From the NCBI GenBank assembly GCA_947476535.1, contig CANJRC010000031.1:1-33687 (forward strand): a DNA stretch of 33,687 bases. The letters are read 5' to 3'. The position numbers and the translations under genes were made by a program. Origin of the DNA: Betaproteobacteria bacterium. GTDB taxonomy: Bacteria > Pseudomonadota > Gammaproteobacteria > Burkholderiales > SG8-39. The notes beneath the pieces are model-generated. The model had not been told where the DNA came from, did no database searches, and saw only the letters and a list, made by a program, of their open reading frames with translations. Below are positions 16,755 to 24,714 of the stretch, piece after piece (the first letter of the stretch is position 1; each line of letters begins with the position of its first letter).

Positions 16755-17528
16755 ATGTCCGATAGCGGCAACGAGACCATTCGCAGCGTCACCAACGCGC
16801 TGACCGTCATGGAGGCGTTCAAGCCGGACGAGACCATCGGCGTCAGCGATCTGGCGCGCCGCGTTGGCCTTGCCAAGACCACCACCCAGCGCATCCTCCA
16901 GACCTTGCAGGCCGCGGGCTGGGTGTCGGCCACCGGCACGCCACAAACACGCTGGGGTCCGAGCGCCAAGTTCCTCGCCATCGGCAGCCGTCTGTCGCAG
17001 GGCTGGGGCCTGCGCATGGTGGCCACGCCGGTGATCCACGAACTGCGCGACAGCACATCTGAAACCGTCACCCTGGTCGTGCCACAGGGCAATCAGGTGG
17101 TGTACCTCGATCGCGCCGAGAGCCGCGAAATGATCCGCGCAACCACCTCGCCGGGCAGCGTGCAGTCCATCCTCCAATCAACCGGCGGCAAAGCCATCCT
17201 GTCGGAAATGCCCGAGGCCGAAGCGCGCAAGCTCCTGGGCAGTTCGCTACCGCGTCACACCGAACATACCATCACCGATATCGAAGAAATGGTCGTCAAC
17301 CTTCGCCAGGCACGCAAGCAAGGGTACGCGGTGTCCTGGCGCGAGTGGCACATCGACGTCGTGGGCGTTGGCGCCGCAATCAAGGATGCCAGCGGCGCCC
17401 CGATCGCCGCCATCTCCATGATCATTCCCGCCGTCAGGGCCACACGCACGCGCATCAGCAAGGAACTCGGCCCGCTCGTCGCGCAGGCCGCCAAGTCCAT
17501 CAGCGCGCGGCTGCAGGCGGCGCGCTGA
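16755..17528 (+). CDS. IclR-family transcriptional regulator
   Basis: A 257-residue regulator. The N-terminal winged helix-turn-helix occupies about residues 10-65 (SDLARRVGLAKTTTQRILQTL), and the remainder is the IclR effector-binding domain, which in this family binds small aromatic or aliphatic acids. It is transcribed away from the amidohydrolase gene and is followed 51 nt later by the luciferase-like oxygenase gene. It most likely controls both directions through the repeats at 16347-16385. Its leader contains the structured repeat, suggesting additional post-transcriptional control. The effector is unknown. Confidence 0.92.
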   Translation: MSDSGNETIRSVTNALTVMEAFKPDETIGVSDLARRVGLAKTTTQRILQTLQAAGWVSATGTPQTRWGPSAKFLAIGSRLSQGWGLRMVATPVIHELRDSTSETVTLVVPQGNQVVYLDRAESREMIRATTSPGSVQSILQSTGGKAILSEMPEAEARKLLGSSLPRHTEHTITDIEEMVVNLRQARKQGYAVSWREWHIDVVGVGAAIKDASGAPIAAISMIIPAVRATRTRISKELGPLVAQAAKSISARLQAAR

Positions 17529-17579
17529 TGGACTTCTGATTCACCCGATACCGATCCCATCCTTCGCAAGGAAACAATC

Positions 17580-18467
17580 ATGAAATTTGCCGCCGTATTC
17601 CCTGTCAACGCGTTCGCCAACGATGCGGTGGCCATCCGCGATTGGGCGCAGGCCGCCGAGTCGCTCGGCTATTCACGCATCGTCGGTTTCGACCACGTGG
17701 TGGGCGCCGTGCACGAGGGGCGCAAGGAGCCCCTGTTCGGGCCCTACAGCGAGAAAGACGTCTTCCACGAACCGCTGACGCTGTTCGCTTTCCTTGCCGG
17801 CGTCACGAAAACCATCGACTTCCTCACCGGCATGATCATCCTGCCGCAGCGCCAGACGGTGCTGGTCGCCAAGCAGGCGGCACAGATCGACATCGTGTCG
17901 CAGGGCCGCCTCAACCTGGGTGTCGCGCTCGGCTGGAACTACGTCGAGTACGAATCGCTCGGAGTGCCATGGAAAAACCGCGGTGCGCGCATCGACGAGC
18001 AGATTCCACTCTTGCGCCGGCTGTGGTCGGAAGAGGTCATCGATTTCACCGGCACCTACCACCGCATCGATCGCGCCGGCATCTGCCCACGCCCCTCGCG
18101 CCAGATTCCCATATGGTGCGGCGGCTTTTCCGAGCCGGCCGTGCAGCGCGCAGCCAAGGTGGCCGACGGCTTCCTGTTCGCCTCGGCCTCCTCGGAAAGC
18201 GTGGAGCTCGCCACCCGCCTGAAGCAATTGCTTGCCGAAAGCGGCCGCAAGGACGTCGCCAACTTCGGCCTGCAGTCCATCGTCGCCCATTCGCTGGGAC
18301 CCAAAGTCTGGCGGCAGGAGTACGAAGGATGGAAGAAGCTCGGCGCCTCGCATTTCACGCTGCGCACGCATCGCTCGACCCCACCCAAGCCCAACAGCGC
18401 GAAGCCGGCCGAGACCATCGGCGAGCACATCCAGGTGCTGGAGACTTTCATCAAGGAACTGCGCTAG
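17580..18467 (+). CDS. LLM-class flavin-dependent oxidoreductase
   Basis: A 295-residue luciferase-like TIM-barrel oxidoreductase using FMN or F420. Family features include the N-terminal MKFAAVFP strand, the AAESLGYSRI helix, the QAAQIDIVSQGRLNLGVALGWN block and IPIWCGGFSEPAV near residue 180, as in the TIGR03619-like group of probable F420-type LLM proteins. Members oxidise ketones, sulfonates, amines or heterocycles. The ATG at 17580 follows AAGGAAAC. It lies between iclR and a MetE-type gene on the same strand with small gaps, so it is probably part of the IclR-controlled pathway. The substrate is unknown. Confidence 0.9.
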   Translation: MKFAAVFPVNAFANDAVAIRDWAQAAESLGYSRIVGFDHVVGAVHEGRKEPLFGPYSEKDVFHEPLTLFAFLAGVTKTIDFLTGMIILPQRQTVLVAKQAAQIDIVSQGRLNLGVALGWNYVEYESLGVPWKNRGARIDEQIPLLRRLWSEEVIDFTGTYHRIDRAGICPRPSRQIPIWCGGFSEPAVQRAAKVADGFLFASASSESVELATRLKQLLAESGRKDVANFGLQSIVAHSLGPKVWRQEYEGWKKLGASHFTLRTHRSTPPKPNSAKPAETIGEHIQVLETFIKELR

Positions 18468-18497
18468 TCTTTAAGACCAGATCCTTCCGGAGGCCCC

Positions 18498-19532
18498 ATG
18501 GCCGCTACGCACCTGTTCCAGACGACCATCGCGGGCTCACTGCCCAAGCCGAGCTGGCTCGCTGAAACCGACAAGCTGTGGCCGCAGTGGCGGCAAGAAG
18601 GCGAGGCGCTCGTCGCGGCCAAGCAGGACGCCACGCTGCTGTGGTTGAAGTCCCAGGAAGATGCCGGCATCGACATCGTCACCGAGGGCGAACAGTCACG
18701 GCAGCATTTCGTGCACGGGTTCCTCGAAGCGGTGGACGGCATCGACTTCGCCAATAAGGTGAGGATGGGCATTCGCAACAATCGTTACGACGCCATAGTG
18801 CCGCAGGTCACAGGACCGCTCAAGCTCAAGGGCCGCGTGCACCAGATGGAAGCGCGTTTTGCCCGCGCGCGCACCCAACACAAGCTCAAGTTCACCCTGC
18901 CCGGCCCCATGACCATCGTCGACACCGTGGCCGACCGCCACTACGGCGACAAGGTGAAAATGGCCATGGCTTTCGCCGAACTGATCAACACTGAGGCGCG
19001 CGCGCTACAGGCCGATGGCGTCGACGTGATCCAGATTGACGAGCCCGCCTTCAACGTCTACACCGACGATGTCATCGACTGGGGCATCGAAGCCCTGCAC
19101 CGCGCCATTGACGGCCTCACCTGCACCACCGCCTGCCACATCTGCTATGGCTACGGGATCCAGGCCAACCTCGACTGGAAGAAGACGCTGGGCAGCGAAT
19201 GGCGCCAGTACGAGACGATCTTTCCGGCGCTGGCGAAAAGCCGCGTGCAACAGATATCCCTGGAATGCGCTCACTCCAAGGTGCCGCTGCCCCTGATCGG
19301 GCTGTTGAAAGGCAAGGACGTGCTGGTGGGCGTGATCGATGTGGCGAGCGATGTGGTCGAGACGCCCGAGGAAGTCGCCGACACCATCGGGCGCGCCCTT
19401 GAATTCGTACCCAAGGATCGCCTCTATCCCTGCACCAACTGCGGCATGGCGCCCATGGATCGCAGCATCGCGTTCAGGAAACTGCGCGCGCTGGGGGAAG
19501 GCGCAAAGATCGCGCGAGAACGCTACCGCTAA
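18498..19532 (+). CDS. Short MetE-type (cobalamin-independent) methyltransferase
   Basis: A 344-residue protein equal to only the C-terminal catalytic half of MetE. The zinc ligands are all recognisable: His214-x-Cys216 in ACHICYG, Glu256 in SLECAH, and Cys315 in CTNCGM. The IAGSLPKP N-terminus and QIDEPAF block are typical. Core-MetE proteins of this size in other bacteria act as methionine synthases or as other thiol methyltransferases. Here it is 30 nt after the LLM gene, within a catabolic context, and no DUF1852 partner is present. It could therefore be a demethylation enzyme for a methylated substrate rather than a housekeeping methionine synthase; this is inference. Confidence 0.88.
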   Translation: MAATHLFQTTIAGSLPKPSWLAETDKLWPQWRQEGEALVAAKQDATLLWLKSQEDAGIDIVTEGEQSRQHFVHGFLEAVDGIDFANKVRMGIRNNRYDAIVPQVTGPLKLKGRVHQMEARFARARTQHKLKFTLPGPMTIVDTVADRHYGDKVKMAMAFAELINTEARALQADGVDVIQIDEPAFNVYTDDVIDWGIEALHRAIDGLTCTTACHICYGYGIQANLDWKKTLGSEWRQYETIFPALAKSRVQQISLECAHSKVPLPLIGLLKGKDVLVGVIDVASDVVETPEEVADTIGRALEFVPKDRLYPCTNCGMAPMDRSIAFRKLRALGEGAKIARERYR

Positions 19533-19545
19533 GCGCTCATTTCAA

Positions 19546-19572
19546 TATGATGGGTACATCCCCTCAATTGAG
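19546..19572. repeat. Possible degenerate third copy of the repeat hairpin
   Basis: TATGATGGGTACATCCCCTCA resembles the second hairpin of copy 1 at 10121-10143 and keeps a stem with one mismatch. The upstream A/T-rich hairpin is not recognisable. It lies between convergent genes and could instead act as a weak terminator. An adjoining CTCAATTGAG palindrome is at 19563-19572. Confidence 0.3.
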
Positions 19573-19586
19573 TTCCGCACTCTTAC

Positions 19587-20462
19587 TCAGCGCTTGACGT
19601 CCCGCGGATCAGCGTAAAGCCTCTCGAGTTCATAGTAATCGGGAAACCCGACCACCCGCTTGATCTCCTCGAAGTTCGCTTCGGGCACCATGGGCCCGTT
19701 TCCGGAACGCATCGCCTTCAGCGCCTGCTGCATGGCATGAATGGCGGCGGCGAACGGCACCATGGGATACACCGCCAGCCGGTAGCCGATGTCGAACAGG
19801 CGCTTCGCCGGCAGCATCGGGGTCTTCCCGCCACTCACCATGTTGGCCATCATCGGCCGATCGATCGCGCGGCAAGCAGCTTCCATCTCGCGCTCGCTCT
19901 CGGGGGCCTCGAGGAACACGATGTCGGCACCTTCGTCCTGGAAGGCGTGGCAGCGGTCCAGCGCTTCGGCCATGCCGTGCACGGCACGCGCATCGGTGCG
20001 CGCGATGACGAGAATGCCGCTCTCCTTGGCCGCATCCATGGCCGCGCGCACCCTGAGGCGCGCTTCCTCGCGATCAACGACGCGTTTGCCCTGCATGTGC
20101 CCGCAACGCTTGGGGCTGACCTGGTCCTCGATCATGATGCAGGCGGCGCCCGCACGCGCATATTCGCGCACGGTGCGCTGGGCGTTGATGGCGTTGCCGT
20201 AGCCCGTGTCACCGTCAGCCATGACGATGGTGCCCGGCACCGCGGCACAGATATTGGCCAGCTGGTCGCGCATTTCGGCAAAAGAGATGAGCCCGGTGTC
20301 GGGCATGCCAAGGCGCACAGCCGACACCGCGAACCCGGACATGAAGGTGGCGGGAAAACCGGCTTCTGCAATGAGCCTTGCCGACAGCGCATCCGAGCAG
20401 CAGGGCACTTCGAGCAGGGTGTCACCCGCCAGCAGCTTGCGCAACTCTCCCGAGTTAGCCAT
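19587..20462 (-). CDS. Isocitrate lyase/PEP mutase family carboxylic-acid lyase
   Basis: A 291-residue TIM-barrel enzyme. The magnesium-binding acidic pair is in ADGDTGYGN (Asp83, Asp85). The active-site loop is KRCGHMQGK with catalytic Cys120, which marks the C-C bond lyases (isocitrate, methylisocitrate or dimethylmalate lyase) rather than the phosphonate mutases. A likely reaction is cleavage of a substituted malate or citrate, or decarboxylation of oxaloacetate. RBS GAGGGGA lies just before the ATG, downstream of an AT-rich promoter region. It converges with the MetE-like gene and could supply the last step of the local pathway. Confidence 0.88.
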   Translation of the reverse strand: MANSGELRKLLAGDTLLEVPCCSDALSARLIAEAGFPATFMSGFAVSAVRLGMPDTGLISFAEMRDQLANICAAVPGTIVMADGDTGYGNAINAQRTVREYARAGAACIMIEDQVSPKRCGHMQGKRVVDREEARLRVRAAMDAAKESGILVIARTDARAVHGMAEALDRCHAFQDEGADIVFLEAPESEREMEAACRAIDRPMMANMVSGGKTPMLPAKRLFDIGYRLAVYPMVPFAAAIHAMQQALKAMRSGNGPMVPEANFEEIKRVVGFPDYYELERLYADPRDVKR

Positions 20463-20528
20463 CGCGTCCCCTCTTTATTTTTCCGGAAATTATTATCAAT
20501 ACCCAATATAGTGAGCCATTACACTTGG

Positions 20529-20852
20529 CTAGCGATTGATATTCTTATCATCCACATCGGGTTCCGTCGATTCCGGTAGCGCCTCGATCACGCGCCCCCG
20601 CCCGCGTTCGGCACCACCCGGGCCGTCGCGCTCCACCGCATATTCGCCCTCGATGATGACCGTGCCCGCACCTGCCGGTGGGGCGCGCTTGGCGCCGAAC
20701 ACGCGCCGGATTCCAAGGTAGGCCGACAGCGCCAGCACCGCGAACAGCACCAGCCACCAGGCCACGAAGAAGCCGACGATGCCGAGAACCACCAGCGCGC
20801 CGACCACGGCAAAGCGCAGGATGGCCCTGAAAAGCGCCGCAAATGCATTCAT
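20529..20852 (-). CDS. Small membrane protein of unknown function
   Basis: A 107-residue protein from the ATG at 20852; a TTG at 20864 is a less likely alternative. Residues about 7-50 are strongly hydrophobic, enough for two close membrane spans, followed by a basic stretch (RRVFGAKR) and a hydrophilic, charge-rich tail. By the positive-inside rule the tail is cytoplasmic. It is transcribed divergently from the WYL regulator with 73 nt between starts. I do not recognise the family. It ends 66 nt from the start of the leftward lyase gene and may be transcribed with it. Confidence 0.65.
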   Translation of the reverse strand: MNAFAALFRAILRFAVVGALVVLGIVGFFVAWWLVLFAVLALSAYLGIRRVFGAKRAPPAGAGTVIIEGEYAVERDGPGGAERGRGRVIEALPESTEPDVDDKNINR

Positions 20853-20925
20853 AAATGGACCCAAAGATCATTTTCACCAGCGCGCAGTGTATGCTTTTTG
20901 CGATGCCCGCAACGCCGGAGCGCCG

Positions 20926-21897
20926 ATGGACCGCAGCGAACGCTTTTACAAGATCGAGCAGATGCTGCACGACCGCAGGGTGGTGCCGTTGTCGGCGTTT
21001 CTTGAGGCGCTTGAGGTCTCACGCGCAACCTTCAAGCGCGACCTCGAGTACCTGCGCGACCGCTTCAGCGCGCCGGTGGTATGGGACCGCGAGGCCGGCG
21101 GCTATCGCTTCGATGCGCCTGCAAAGCACGCACCGCGCCACGAATTGCCGGGCCTGTGGTTCAACCCGAGCGAGATCCACGCACTACTGACCATGCAGCA
21201 CCTGCTGTCGGGCCTTGAGCCCGGGCTGCTCGCGCCGCACGTCGCGCCGCTACAGGCGCGCCTGCGCGCGCTGCTGGCCGCGGACGACCAGTCGCCGGAG
21301 GAAATCGAAAAGCGCATCCGCATCATCCGCCTGGCAGCTCGGCCGATGAAACTGCAGTTCTTCGAACTCGCTGCGACGGCCACGTTGAAACGACAGCGCC
21401 TCGCCATTACCTACTGGGCACGCTCCAGCGACGAGACCACCCGGCGCGAAATCTCGCCGCAGCGCCTCGTGTTCTACCGCGCCAATTGGTACCTCGATGC
21501 GTGGTGCCACCTGCGCGACGCACTGCGCAGCTTCTCGCTGGACGGTATCCGCAAGGCAATCGGGGTCACGGGCAAGGCCAAGAACGTCCCCGCCGCCGAA
21601 CTCGATGCATTCCTCGCCAGCGGCTATGGCATTTTTTCCGGACGCGATACCCGGTGGGCCACCCTGCGCTTTTCGCCCAAGGCTTCGCGCTGGGTGGCCA
21701 GCGAGGAGTGGCACCCAAAGCAGCGCCAGCGCACCGAACCTGATGGCAGCACGATCCTGGAACTTCCGTACAGCGAAGACACGGAACTGGTCATGGACAT
21801 CCTGCGCCACGGTGCCGAGGTCGAGGTGCTGGGCCCGGCGAACCTGCGCGCCCGCGTAAAGCAGTCGCTGGCTGCAACGCTCAAGCGCTACGAGTAG
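20926..21897 (+). CDS. WYL-domain transcriptional regulator
   Basis: A 323-residue cytoplasmic regulator. The N-terminus is an HTH of the DeoR/HTH_11 type (about residues 1-60, with LEALEVSRATFKRDLEYLRD), and the middle and C-terminal parts are a WYL domain (about 145-230, RLVFYRANWYLDAWCH) plus the WCX-like C-terminal region. WYL domains are thought to sense nucleic acid or nucleotide ligands. The ATG at 20926 has GGAG 5 nt upstream; the open frame continues upstream but into the divergent gene. A target could be the divergent small membrane protein. No defence genes are nearby, although WYL regulators often sit beside them. Confidence 0.9.
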   Translation: MDRSERFYKIEQMLHDRRVVPLSAFLEALEVSRATFKRDLEYLRDRFSAPVVWDREAGGYRFDAPAKHAPRHELPGLWFNPSEIHALLTMQHLLSGLEPGLLAPHVAPLQARLRALLAADDQSPEEIEKRIRIIRLAARPMKLQFFELAATATLKRQRLAITYWARSSDETTRREISPQRLVFYRANWYLDAWCHLRDALRSFSLDGIRKAIGVTGKAKNVPAAELDAFLASGYGIFSGRDTRWATLRFSPKASRWVASEEWHPKQRQRTEPDGSTILELPYSEDTELVMDILRHGAEVEVLGPANLRARVKQSLAATLKRYE

Positions 21898-21899
21898 TG

Positions 21900-22024
21900 G
21901 GACCGCGCCGCCTGCTCCGCAGGCTCGGCGGCGCTGCTGGGGGGGCCGCGCCACCTGCTCCGCACGCTCGGCGGCACTGCTGGAGGGACCGCGCGGCCTG
22001 CTACGCAGGAGCGGCCGCGCTGCC
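21900..22024. repeat. 43-bp tandem repeat, three units, between convergent genes
   Basis: The unit starting GACCGCGCCGCCTGCTCCGC recurs with a 43-nt period: CCGCGC begins at 21903, 21946 and 21989. Units 1 and 3 each contain a perfect small inverted repeat (GCCTGC/GCAGGC at 21910-21924; CCTGC/GCAGG at 21997-22009). The array fills the gap between the WYL regulator and the leftward E1 gene. A bidirectional terminator or an expanding intergenic repeat are both possible. Confidence 0.8.
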
Positions 22025-22028
22025 AGAG

Positions 22029-24638
22029 CTAGGGCAAGCGTCCTTCGATGGCGGCCAGTGCGGCGCGCACGATGTGCCGGCGATCGACCTGGAAGGCTTC
22101 GCGCAGCGCGGCACGCGTGTCGCTGCGGCCAAAACCGTCTGTGCCGAGCGACACGTAGCGCCGCCCCTCGGGCGTGTAGGGGCGCGGCAGGTCGGCCACG
22201 GCGCGCACGTAATCGCTGGCGGCAACGATCGGCCCGCGCGTCGGCGCGAGACAACGATGCACATGCGCTTGCCGCGCATCGCCCGCCCCACCGGCCAGCG
22301 CCGCACGCTCGCGCTCCAGGCCGTCGCGACGCAGCTCGCTCCAGCTGGTCACGCTCCAGACGTTGGCGGCGATCCCGTGCTCCTTCGCCAGCACCCCGGC
22401 TGCCGCGATCACTTCGCGCAGGATGGTCCCGCTACCCAGCAACTGCACCACCGCGTCATCCGCCCCCTGCAGCAAGTACATGCCGGAGAGAATGCCCGGC
22501 ACGGCGCCTTCGGGCAGCGGCGGGTGGACGTAGTTCTCGTTCATCACCGTCACGTAATAGAACACGTCCTCCTGCGCCTCGAGCATGCGCCGCGCCCCGT
22601 CCTGCACGATGACCGTGAGCTCGTAGCCGAAACAGGGATCCCAGGCGCGGCAGTTCGGGATGGTTGAGGCCACCAGGTGGCTGGAGCCATCCTGGTGCTG
22701 CAACCCCTCGCCCGACAGCGTAGTGCGGCCCGCCGTGGCGCCGATGAGAAAGCCGCGCGAACGCGCGTCGGCGGCCGCCCAGATCTGGTCACCCACGCGC
22801 TGGAAGCCAAACATGGAGTAATAGATGAACACCGGCAGCATGGGCAGGCCGCTGGTGCTGTAGCTGGTGGCCGCCGCGACCCAGGACGCCATGGCGCCGG
22901 CCTCGGTGATGCCTTCCTCCAGGATCTGGCCGTCGCGCGCCTCCTTGTAATACAGCAGCTCGTCCTTGTCCTCGGGCTCGTAGAGCTGGCCCACCGCCGA
23001 ATAGATGCCGACCTGCCGGAACAGGTTGGCCATGCCGAAGGTCCGCGCCTCGTCGGCCACGATGGGCACCACGCGCGGACCGATTTCCGGCTCGCGCAAG
23101 AGCTGCGACAAGAGCTGCGCGAACACCATCGTTGTCGATTGCTCGCGTTCCGCCGAGCCGGCCAGCAATTTCGCGAAGCGATCGAGCGCCGGCACCGGCA
23201 GCTTCGGCGCGGCAGCCGAGCGCGCTGGCAGGTAGCCACCCAGCGCCGCGCGGCGCGCATGCAGGTACTTCATCTCTGCCGTATCCGCCGCCGGCTTGCA
23301 AAAGCGCAGTTGCGCGATATCCTCATCGGACATCGGCACGGCGAAGCGGTCGCGAAATTCCAGCAGCGCGTCGGTCTCCAGCTTCTTTTGCTGGTGCGTG
23401 GTCATCTTGCCCTGGCCCCAGTGCCCCATGCCATAACCTTTCTTGGTCTGGGCAAGGATGACGCTGGGCTGGCCACGGTGGGCCGCCGCGGCATGGTAGG
23501 CGGAGAAGATCTTCACGGTGTCGTGCCCACCGCGGCGCAGCCGGTCGATGTCGCTGTCGCTCAGGTGCGCCACCAGCGACTGCAGCTCGGGATACTTGTT
23601 GAAGAAATGCTCGCGGTTGAATCGCCCGTCGGTGGCGGCATAGGTCTGGAATTCGCCATCCACAGTTTCATGCAGGCGTTTGAGCAGCACGCCACCCTCG
23701 TCGCGCGCGAACAACGGATCCCAGTCTGCCCCCCACAGCACCTTGATGACGTTCCAGCCCGCGCCCGCGAACAGCCCTTCGAGCTCCTGGATGATGGAGC
23801 CGTTGCCGCGCACCGGCCCGTCGAGTCGCTGCAGGTTGCAGTTCACCACCACGACGAGGTTGTCGAGGTGCTCCCGCGCGGCCAGCGACAGGCCCGCGAG
23901 CGACTCCGGCTCGTCCATCTCCCCATCCCCGACCACCGCCCACACCTTGCGGTTCGCGGTGTCCTGCAGGCTTCGGTCGCGCAAGTACCGCAGGAAGCGC
24001 GCCTGGTAAATGGCGTTGATCACGCCGATGCCCATGGAACCGGTCGGGAACTGCCAAAAATCGGGCATCAGCATGGGATGCGGGTAGGACGACAGCCCCT
24101 CGCCGCCCACCTCGCGGCGGTAGTTGGCGAGTTGCGCGTCCTCGAGGCGCCCTTCCAGAAAGGCACGCGCATAAACACCCGGCGCCGAATGCGGCTGGAA
24201 GTACACCAGGTCGCCGGACTGCCCGGCGCGAAAGAAATGGTTGAACCCGACCTCGAACAGGTCCGCCGCCGAGGCATAGCTGGCGATGTGTCCGCCCAGT
24301 TCGGCATTGGCACGGTTGGCGCGCACCACCATGGCCAGCGCGTTCCAGCGGATGATCGCCGACAGTCGCGCCTCGACCTCGAGGTTGCCGGGAAATTGCG
24401 GCTGGTCGGCCAGCGCGATGGTGTTGCAGTACGGCGTGTTGAACACCGGCGGCAGGCGCACCTTCCTCACGCGCGCGTGCTCGAGCAGCCTTCGCAGCAG
24501 GTAAGTCGCGCGCGCGGGGCCTTCGTGCTCGATGATGGCGTCGAAGGCGTCCAGCCACTCGCGCGTCTCGACAGCATCGGCGTCCTTCGCGCCGATTCGC
24601 CAGAAAGCATCGGTGAACGCATCGGTCAGGTCCGACAT
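22029..24638 (-). CDS. Homodimeric-type 2-oxoacid (pyruvate) dehydrogenase E1
   Basis: An 869-residue thiamine-diphosphate enzyme of the AceE family, which decarboxylates pyruvate and passes the acyl group to lipoyl-E2. The ThDP/Mg motif is complete: GDG at 237-239 and NCN at 266-268. The AceE blocks ARTFGM, GQILEEGI and GEGLQH are present. In the block that reads HEDGHSH in E. coli AceE it has HQDGSSH (648-654), replacing a commonly conserved histidine. No E2 or E3 gene is adjacent. It could be a paralogue like MdeB, the 2-oxobutyrate E1 of Pseudomonas, rather than the main aceE. A strong ribosome site (GGAGGGG) precedes the start. Confidence 0.9.
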   Translation of the reverse strand: MSDLTDAFTDAFWRIGAKDADAVETREWLDAFDAIIEHEGPARATYLLRRLLEHARVRKVRLPPVFNTPYCNTIALADQPQFPGNLEVEARLSAIIRWNALAMVVRANRANAELGGHIASYASAADLFEVGFNHFFRAGQSGDLVYFQPHSAPGVYARAFLEGRLEDAQLANYRREVGGEGLSSYPHPMLMPDFWQFPTGSMGIGVINAIYQARFLRYLRDRSLQDTANRKVWAVVGDGEMDEPESLAGLSLAAREHLDNLVVVVNCNLQRLDGPVRGNGSIIQELEGLFAGAGWNVIKVLWGADWDPLFARDEGGVLLKRLHETVDGEFQTYAATDGRFNREHFFNKYPELQSLVAHLSDSDIDRLRRGGHDTVKIFSAYHAAAAHRGQPSVILAQTKKGYGMGHWGQGKMTTHQQKKLETDALLEFRDRFAVPMSDEDIAQLRFCKPAADTAEMKYLHARRAALGGYLPARSAAAPKLPVPALDRFAKLLAGSAEREQSTTMVFAQLLSQLLREPEIGPRVVPIVADEARTFGMANLFRQVGIYSAVGQLYEPEDKDELLYYKEARDGQILEEGITEAGAMASWVAAATSYSTSGLPMLPVFIYYSMFGFQRVGDQIWAAADARSRGFLIGATAGRTTLSGEGLQHQDGSSHLVASTIPNCRAWDPCFGYELTVIVQDGARRMLEAQEDVFYYVTVMNENYVHPPLPEGAVPGILSGMYLLQGADDAVVQLLGSGTILREVIAAAGVLAKEHGIAANVWSVTSWSELRRDGLERERAALAGGAGDARQAHVHRCLAPTRGPIVAASDYVRAVADLPRPYTPEGRRYVSLGTDGFGRSDTRAALREAFQVDRRHIVRAALAAIEGRLP

Positions 24639-24714
24639 GCCCCTCCTTCAGTTCGTCGCGCCAAGGACTCCAGTCTATCCAAGCCATCGCACCTTTGCGT
24701 CGCGCACCGGCCGG

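Noticed and set aside
20926-21897. WYL regulator as a marker of a defence island
   Set aside because: The neighbours are a small membrane protein, a lyase and a dehydrogenase E1; none is a nuclease, helicase or known defence gene.
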